A DNA stretch of 64,000 nucleotides. It comes from Corynascus novoguineensis. Its lineage: Eukaryota > Ascomycota > Sordariomycetes > Sordariales > Chaetomiaceae. Positions 57,970-64,000 of this stretch are shown here, one piece after another. The stretch covers positions 327,920 to 391,919 of the forward strand of contig MU857613.1 in the NCBI GenBank assembly GCA_033296725.1. Reading direction: 5' to 3'. A program made the position numbers and the translations under genes. The stretch's first letter is position 1. Each line of letters opens with the position of its first letter. Under the pieces are notes generated by a model. The model was given only the letters and a program-made list of their open reading frames with translations. It searched no databases and was not told the origin of the DNA.

Positions 57970-59291
57970 TGTCTAGAGATATCGGGAGACGCGAGCTCAA
58001 CCGAGACTGAGCGTGAAACCAGCAGCCGACGAGGGGTCAATGTCGGCACATTGAGGTATATATAGTTCCCGTCTTATTTGCGAGTCTGTGGAGCAGCCAA
58101 TCGGCCTCGTCGATGTCGTGAGGCTGGGATGTGGCAATGGTGATGGTGAACAGGTCGTCCCGTCAACACCCGTCGTCGACGGCGCTTTTCTTTCCTGGAC
58201 TTTTGGAAATTTGCTTGCTTGGAGTGATCCCCTGGGCCCGTGCTCTAGTAAGCGAAGAATCTGTGGCTGATGATAATTGGGGCTGAGAACCGCGTAGAGC
58301 CACATTTTTCGCTAAAAGCCCCACTATGGAGCGCGAAAAACGCGGGTGCCGTTTGAGAGCAAGGACGTTGAAGAGCTTCCCGTGGCCAGCCAATGACAGG
58401 GCGGTTGCCCCGTGGTTGCCGCTGTTGATGGTGGGTTCAGGTAAGGCAAGCACGGTTTGGGCCACCGCGTTCCGTGTTTGTACCGTGTACCTTATCCTGA
58501 CTTTATAACGCAGGCACTTCGCGGTCGGTCATCAACAACGTCAACTTCCTCCTTGTTCTCCCCTCATCTTCTATATTCAATTCTCATTCTTCTGCGCACT
58601 TCTCTATCTTTTTAGTTCCCTGTGCCAAACTTTGAGACAAATCCTGGCGTGGTGAGCTTAGATTTCGCGGCCTCGCATCGACGCGTTTCTAGTGCAGAAA
58701 GACCCACTCGCACAAGCTTGTGCCACAATCTGCCCAGTACCAGGTACTTGAACCAATCCACCAAGCTGATTCGACCTGTCCCACTTCCAGTCGAGCTTCT
58801 CCCTTAACTCGCGAACCCTTCCTACCCCATTCACCTCTCCACCAACACATCTTAAAAACAAGAGAGCTTTCCGCTCCGCGAGCATCTCTCCCCTTCGACA
58901 TCACGAAGCCCTCCACCAACAACGCGCGCTTCGGACTCACGGCTTTTGCCATTGTCATTCGGACGGCCATCGTGTAAACAATTCGACCCTGCACTCGCAG
59001 TGCGAGGTAACGCGTCACATCTCGACACAGCAACGTATCCTGGACTAGAGCGCGTTTAGTGCTCAACTCTTTTCGGCATATCGACACAAAACACGTCATA
59101 TCGCCCTCGTTGTCTGTTATTCCTACATCTTTGGTAAGTCTGCAGGTTTTTATTTTCGTTATCCACGGTTTCCCGGCCGCGTCCGTAGCCCCCTCGATGC
59201 TCGCCGATCAGCAGGAACGCGTTGAAGCTAACTTTCAGCTAGCTTTGCACAGCATCCCTTTGTATAGTTGTCCACGATTTCGGCCGCCACG
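57970..59291. promoter_or_regulatory. Divergent promoter region of uL2m and cyclin B
   Basis: 1.3 kb between the two divergent starts. No gene is supported. The stretch from 58.5 kb to 59.0 kb is strongly C/T-rich and probably forms a long cyclin leader. No specific regulatory site was identified. Confidence 0.5.
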
Positions 59292-60981
59292 ATGCCGGTT
59301 GTAAGTGTACCCCTCAGAGATATCGATCGCGTCGGGCAGCCTTGTCTTGACGTGATTGGCTTCGACTCCGAATCCCGCTGATCCTTCTAACCGTCGAGCA
59401 GACTCGGACAAGAAACCCACGTTCAGTGACGAACGAAAACGACGAGAACAGCAATGCACCGACTCGCGTTACTAGGGCGAAAGCCGCCGCAAGCCTGAAT
59501 GTTGACGAGCTTGCAATGCCCACCAAGGCTCTGCAGACGAAGAAGACTGCCGCCAATGCCAATCCTGCAAAGAGACGCGCTGCGCTTGGCGATGTCAGCA
59601 ACGTAACAAAGGTTGAGGCTGGGGAGACAAAAAAGCCGACTGGCCGAACCGGTCTCGTGTCCAAGGCGGCCCAGCCCACCGGCGTCAAGAAGGCCACCGC
59701 GACGCGGTCGACCGCGACGACAAAAGATGCTACCAAGAAGACGGAGGTAAAACGCTCAGGCCCTGGTTCAATTGTCGCGCAGAAGCGCAAGACGCTGAGC
59801 ACTGTGGCCACCAACGCTGCCGCCAAGGAGGCTACCCCAGAAGAGGATGAGCCGATTCGCAAGAAGGTTCACACACTCGAGGGCGACAAAAAGATCAAGA
59901 CCGACGTGAAGCGAGAAGAGCCCGTGCGCAAAGAGACCGGCTCATCACCAGCTGCGGTGCCCACCGTACCCGACACTCGTGCTGAGACCCCCGAGGCTGC
60001 AAGGATCCTCGACAGTGAAGACCTCGACGACCCGCTGATGGTGGCTGAATATGCCAATGACATCTTCGAGTACCTGCGGGACCTTGAATGCCAATCAGTA
60101 CCCAATCCTCAGTACATGGCACATCAGGATGACCTTGAGTGGAAGACGCGGGGAATTCTCATCGACTGGCTCGTCGAGGTGCACCTTCGCTTCCATTTGC
60201 TCCCCGAAACATTGTTTCTCGCCGTCAACGTTGTCGATCGCTTCCTTTCCGAAAAGGTGGTTCAGCTTGACCGCCTTCAGCTCGTTGGTATCACCGCCAT
60301 GTTCATTGCTTCCAAGTATGAGGAGGTCCTCTCTCCTCATATTGCCAATTTCCGGCACATCGCCGATGATGGGTTTACCGAAGCCGAGATCCTCAGTGCT
60401 GAACGTTTTGTTCTGGCCACACTGAATTACGACCTCAGCTACCCGAACCCAATGAATTTTCTCCGCCGCATTTCGAAGGCCGACAACTATGACATTCAAT
60501 CCCGTACCATTGGAAAGTATCTCATGGAGATTAGTCTGTTGGACCATCGCCTCATGGCATACCGTCCCAGCCATATCGCCGCTGCCGCCATGTACCTCTC
60601 GCGGTTGATCCTGGACAGGGGTGAATGGGTAAGTACACCCGACCAGTGCTCCAGCTCAAACTGTGATTGACCCGCCTGTGCGTTATAGGACGAGACACTG
60701 GAGTATTATGCCGGCTACTCAGAGGAAGAGATCCAGCCAGTCGTCGCGTTGATGGTCGATTATATGGCACGCCCCGTAATTCACGAGGCCTTTTTCAAGA
60801 AGTATGCTAGCAAGAAGTTCTTGAAGGGTACGTTCGTTGAATCCATCCCAACTCTGCCAGTCATAACATATATCTAACTTGGGCTGCAGCATCAATTCTC
60901 ACCCGTCAATGGTCAAAGAAGAACGCGCACCTGTACGGGATTCTTGACATTCACCGCACCCTCGATGAAGTATCACCATAG
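59292..60981 (+). CDS. nimE: G2/mitotic B-type cyclin
   Basis: Activator of the mitotic Cdk1 kinase, related to Aspergillus NimE and fission-yeast Cdc13. Four exons are inferred: 59292-59300, 59402-60628, 60689-60827 and 60890-60981 (1467 nt, 488 aa). The first exon is only nine bases (MPV), followed by a 101-nt intron. The junction gives MPVTRTRNPRSVTNENDEN. A destruction box RAALGDVSN (R-x2-L-x4-N) is at residues 62-70. A Lys/Ala/Thr-rich region covers 70-215. The cyclin N box spans about 235-365 (WKTRGILIDWLVEVH, FLAVNVVDRFLS, LVGITAMFIASKYEE) and the C box about 366-480 (TLNYDLSYPNPMNFLRR, LEYYAGYSEEEIQPVV). The last exon gives SILTRQWSKKNAHL. Donors are GTAAGT, GTAAGT and GTACGT. Confidence 0.95.
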
Positions 60982-62638
60982 AGGCGTCGCAGATTCCATC
61001 ATCCACAACAGCACGCAGTGCTCTCTACCCATCTGCATGTTGCAGAGTGTCAGGATACCACGCTGTGATTGGATTCGCCACCTTGACGACACGTCACGAT
61101 TATAGACTCATGACGCATTGCAGCTCCTATTCCTTGGGAAGCTGGGTCTTGTTCTCGGCATCTTGGTCTTCACGCAACATCGATTGAGGGCTATCGGGCG
61201 TCTCGGATGGTCGTTCTCGGGCGTCTACTCCACGGCATTGTCGGTTATGTTTAGTCTCTGGTTTTTTGTTTTCGTCTTTCACCGCCACTTTTATCCTTTT
61301 TTGATGACAGGATTATTATGGCGACGGCGCCCGGTGGTTACAGGCCGGTGGGAAGGTGTTTGGGTGGATGTGCTTTTGGCCCGCCTATCACGGGGCAGGT
61401 TTGCTTTTTGCCAGGGCTTTGCTTGAGGCTTTCAGTGCTGTGCTCCTGTTGCTGAATTACTGGATTCTCTCGCTTGGTTCCTGCGGGACAGCCTTGGGAT
61501 GTTCAGTGCTCGGTTGCTGCATAATTAAGGGGAACGTTGTAGGCGCTGGGTATGATGCCAGCCTGGGAAGAGGCTCTAGGGCTGGAAGCTAAAACTGTGT
61601 ACATACAATTTTGTTGGTTTACCCTCGGGCGATGATGGTTTTTAGGCATGGGAATGGGAGCATTTGCACTGTCTCTGAACATGCTGCTATGGCAGCGATA
61701 ATACCTCTTGATAGAACGTACCCGTGGCTTGCTAAGTTTAGCGGATCTGTACCCAGCGCATTGCTCAAACCGCTGGTCCGGATTTTGAGTATCATTACAC
61801 TGAGCTGTGCAGCGAAGTCAGGGAGAAGAAGATGGTAAAGGCAAGTCGAGTTCTGCTGGCGTGTTGAGCACAACTTCTTGTCTATACACTTTTTGGATCC
61901 TTCCGCTATCCCGACCACGGTTAATCTAGCAATCTACTGGAGGAACAAAACGCCAGTCACAATTTAAGAGGCGTTTCTGAAACTTTATTCACGGTGAAGG
62001 TTCGCCTGGAGGAAGGAACTACGGACCATCAGCGCTTCATTTAAGGTATTTATGATAGGCAACTAAGCAAGCAGAAAGCATTGCAAGCGATTCAATAACC
62101 ACAGATATTTTCTTGCCATTCCCAGATCTTCATCCCTCCTTTCTCCCAACCAACCTAGACTCTTCACTATCCATATAGAAACAGGCGATACAGAAATAAA
62201 ATGAAAAAAAAAAAGGGGGGGGGGGAGGAGAGGGAAGGGAAGGAAAGGCTTCAAGCTTGGTTTAAGCGAAGATGCTGGGGAAAATGAACAACCAAACGCC
62301 AAACCAGTCCAATCCAAGGACGAGAGGGGTATCATCAAGAAAGGAAAAACCTGTTTGAGGCGCAGGGCATAACCAATATGTTTGATGTTTATCTTCCCTT
62401 GGTTTTCTCCCATGCTATTAGCTCGCTTGGCTGGATTGATCGACTTCACATAAGCAAAAAGGCGGTTGCATCGGATCGTTCGTCCGACTGATGCTAGGTC
62501 TGGGTTGGTTATCCCAACAAGTCGAGTGATGTTGGTATTAAGGAGATATTGTTGCTGTTGGCTGTGTGACGTTCAAGCTGTTTCTGCGCGTTTCCTTCTT
62601 AGCCCGCGCAGGAATTCTTTGCTTGATTTTCGTTCTCC
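60982..62638. other. Convergent intergenic region (cyclin B / unnamed protein)
   Basis: 1.65 kb between two 3' ends. An open frame at 61118-61426 has no recognisable features and likely lies in the cyclin 3' UTR. An A11-G11 tract sits at 62204-62225. The T-rich stretches around 61.2-61.6 kb fit a 3' UTR. Confidence 0.5.
62204..62225 (+). repeat. A11-G11 homopurine tract
   Basis: Eleven A residues immediately followed by eleven G residues. Confidence 0.85.
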
Positions 62639-63679
62639 TTAGTACATCGAACCAACGGCAAGGCACTTGGTACCCCCGTGGACGGCGGCAGCGGCGGTGG
62701 GCTCGACAAAGACGTGTTCGACGGCATCGCGACACGAGCGCCTCAGCTCCCGCACAGTCTGCCTGGCTGCCCTTGCCTTGGCGCGTATCAGGCGCTTGAT
62801 GAGCCGAGCACGTTGGCGGGGGCGCTGCTGCTGCTGCTTCATAATGTCGCTCGGGTAGTAGGTCGGAATGAGTGAGGCATCGGAAATGATGGACATGTCA
62901 TCGGGAATGGCGTCACCAGCGCGGGATGCGAGCCGCTTTGGACGCCTAGGGAGATCCCAAAATGGCATGTTCATGGCTTCCATATTGCCATCGGTTACGC
63001 CATTATCGTTATTGGGGAAGGTGCAAGGGTCAGTCGTGATGTCGCTGAGTGTCTTGCGGATTAATGGCCAGTCCTGGCACTCCCGGCCGCTGACGGGCGC
63101 AACGGTGAGCCTACGCGCGTTCTTGACTGCAGCAGACCTGATTGTTTCAAGTCCCTCATCATCTTGTGAAGCGGCTTCGTTGGCTGCGGCAGAGAACAAG
63201 TGCGGGTCGAGGTTCTTTGTTGCTGCGGTCTCGTTGGCCTGCTCGTGCTCAGAATCCGGAGAAGTAGATATTTCAGAATTTGCCTTGAATCTTGCCGTCC
63301 ACCGACCGACTGAGACGCACTGAGTGTCGTCAAACCTTAGATCGCCGCTGCTGAGCATGCCGGAGCTCTCCAAGGCGACATCGACGTCGGAACCGGCCAG
63401 AGGATCAATCAACCTCGTTCGAAAGGAGCAAGGATCCTCCCGCGCATGCGGCAGCCGGCTCTCAATGGGAATGAGCGGCCGGAGGCCCATCCAGATCGGT
63501 TCCTCGTCGTCCACCTTCACCTGGCTACCGGGCATAAGGACGTATTTGGCAAACCGGTTACCGAGGGCAGGGAGCGGCTTGTGGAAAGGGATGCAGGCGA
63601 GCACTGCTGCTGCAATGACGGCAGTAAATGCTGTAAGAATTGATGATTTTAGCAGGATGTCTCTTTCTCCTTTCTTCAA
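62639..63679 (-). CDS. Unnamed protein with one N-terminal membrane segment; 5' end uncertain
   Basis: An open frame of 346 codons that I do not recognise. The N-terminal part contains a hydrophobic stretch (LTAFTAVIAAAVLACIPF), possibly a signal anchor. Next come LMPGSQVKVDDEEPIWMGL and SRLPHAREDPCSFRTRLIDPL, then an acidic middle and a PFWDLPRRPKRLASRAGD segment. The C-terminal part is very basic (RQRARLIKRLIRAKARAARQ) and ends CLAVGSMY. The frame has no ATG before the hydrophobic stretch: a stop codon lies a few codons upstream of the first TTG, so either an upstream exon is joined here or the start is the internal Met of MPGSQVKV at about residue 49. The composition is protein-like and single-framed. 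The given 5' coordinate is the limit of the open frame, not a proven start. Confidence 0.45.
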   Translation of the reverse strand: MKKGERDILLKSSILTAFTAVIAAAVLACIPFHKPLPALGNRFAKYVLMPGSQVKVDDEEPIWMGLRPLIPIESRLPHAREDPCSFRTRLIDPLAGSDVDVALESSGMLSSGDLRFDDTQCVSVGRWTARFKANSEISTSPDSEHEQANETAATKNLDPHLFSAAANEAASQDDEGLETIRSAAVKNARRLTVAPVSGRECQDWPLIRKTLSDITTDPCTFPNNDNGVTDGNMEAMNMPFWDLPRRPKRLASRAGDAIPDDMSIISDASLIPTYYPSDIMKQQQQRPRQRARLIKRLIRAKARAARQTVRELRRSCRDAVEHVFVEPTAAAAVHGGTKCLAVGSMY

Positions 63680-64000
63680 GAGTTTTGTGAACGGTTATGG
63701 GGAAGCTGCAGCTAATTGCAGGAACCAGAGAAGTGAGAATCACAAGACCAAACCGCGAGCCTGGTGCTCCTGAGTAGCAAGGGAGCAGAAACGAGTCTAG
63801 GAATGAAATATCGAATGACATTGCTACCAACTCTGCAGTTTCTGCAACGACATCCTCTTCGTTGTGTTCACTGGCATGGCAGTATTGTACTCGGGTTTGG
63901 GATGAAAGCAAACAGCTCTTGTGAGAGTTTATCGCCACGTGCCCATATAACAACAAAGTAAACAAACGGTACCAGTTGGATATGGCATGAAATCAGTTCC
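63680..64000. other. Window edge upstream of the unnamed protein
   Basis: No gene is assigned. On the minus strand this should contain the promoter, or an additional 5' exon, of the preceding unnamed gene. I could not choose a splice donor with confidence. Confidence 0.4.

Noticed and set aside
61118..61426. 102-codon hydrophobic ORF after cyclin B
   Set aside because: T-rich 3' UTR sequence naturally translates to Phe/Leu-rich peptides; no family resemblance.
1..64000. CRISPR arrays, rRNA, dispersed 5S rRNA and intact transposons
   Set aside because: No regularly spaced repeats, no recognised rRNA sequence and no DDE or reverse-transcriptase coding region was seen.

Overview
The window is nuclear DNA of a filamentous ascomycete (Pezizomycotina), most likely a Sordariomycete and perhaps Sordariales. 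Protein-coding genes are broken by short introns, mostly 50-120 nt, with GTRNGT donors and CTRAC-like branch points. The gene content (an FlbC/FLB-3-type C2H2 regulator, a Zn2Cys6 regulator, a DUF3824 protein, a fungal acetate kinase, fungal SFT2, RIC1, TEX1 and CK2-beta) fits that group. No rRNA, convincing tRNA, CRISPR, plasmid or phage feature was seen. Nineteen gene models are supported. In most of them the exon phases close to an intact reading frame.

Layout: 0.9-2.1 kb SFT2 Golgi membrane protein (+); 5.5-8.7 kb La-related LARP1-like RNA-binding protein (+); 10.8-11.5 kb small bHLH factor (+); 13.3-15.5 kb intronless DUF3824 protein (+); 16.9-19.0 kb CLF1 (-), head-to-head with PRP31 (+) at 19.5-21.4 kb; 21.4-27.2 kb a long gene-free stretch leading into an FlbC-type conidiation regulator (+); 29.7-31.1 kb acetate kinase (-); 31.8-33.3 kb an unnamed four-exon fungal protein (-); 34.8-35.5 kb a small two-HTH protein resembling the DNA-binding part of a mariner-type transposase (+); 36.6-39.1 kb MFS phosphate-type transporter (+); 39.9-43.0 kb Zn2Cys6 regulator with a GC-AG intron (-); 45.1-46.5 kb TEX1/THOC3 (-), head-to-head with RIC1 (+) at 47.1-50.6 kb; 51.7-52.7 kb casein kinase 2 beta (+); 53.6-55.1 kb PAP2 lipid phosphatase (-); 56.7-58.0 kb mitochondrial ribosomal protein uL2m (-), divergent from a mitotic B-type cyclin (+) at 59.3-61.0 kb; 62.6-63.7 kb an unnamed protein with an uncertain 5' end (-).

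Most genes are core eukaryotic functions: RNA processing (CLF1, PRP31, TEX1, LARP), membrane trafficking (SFT2, RIC1), cell cycle and signalling (cyclin B, CK2-beta), lipid and carbon metabolism (PAP2, acetate kinase) and mitochondrial translation. The clearest shared theme is mRNA biogenesis. The two spliceosomal genes share a 416-bp intergenic region. I see no secondary-metabolite or virulence cluster. The least explained items are the orphan double-HTH protein, the unnamed protein at 31.8-33.3 kb and the alternating Arg/Ser and Gly/Ala architecture of the DUF3824 protein.
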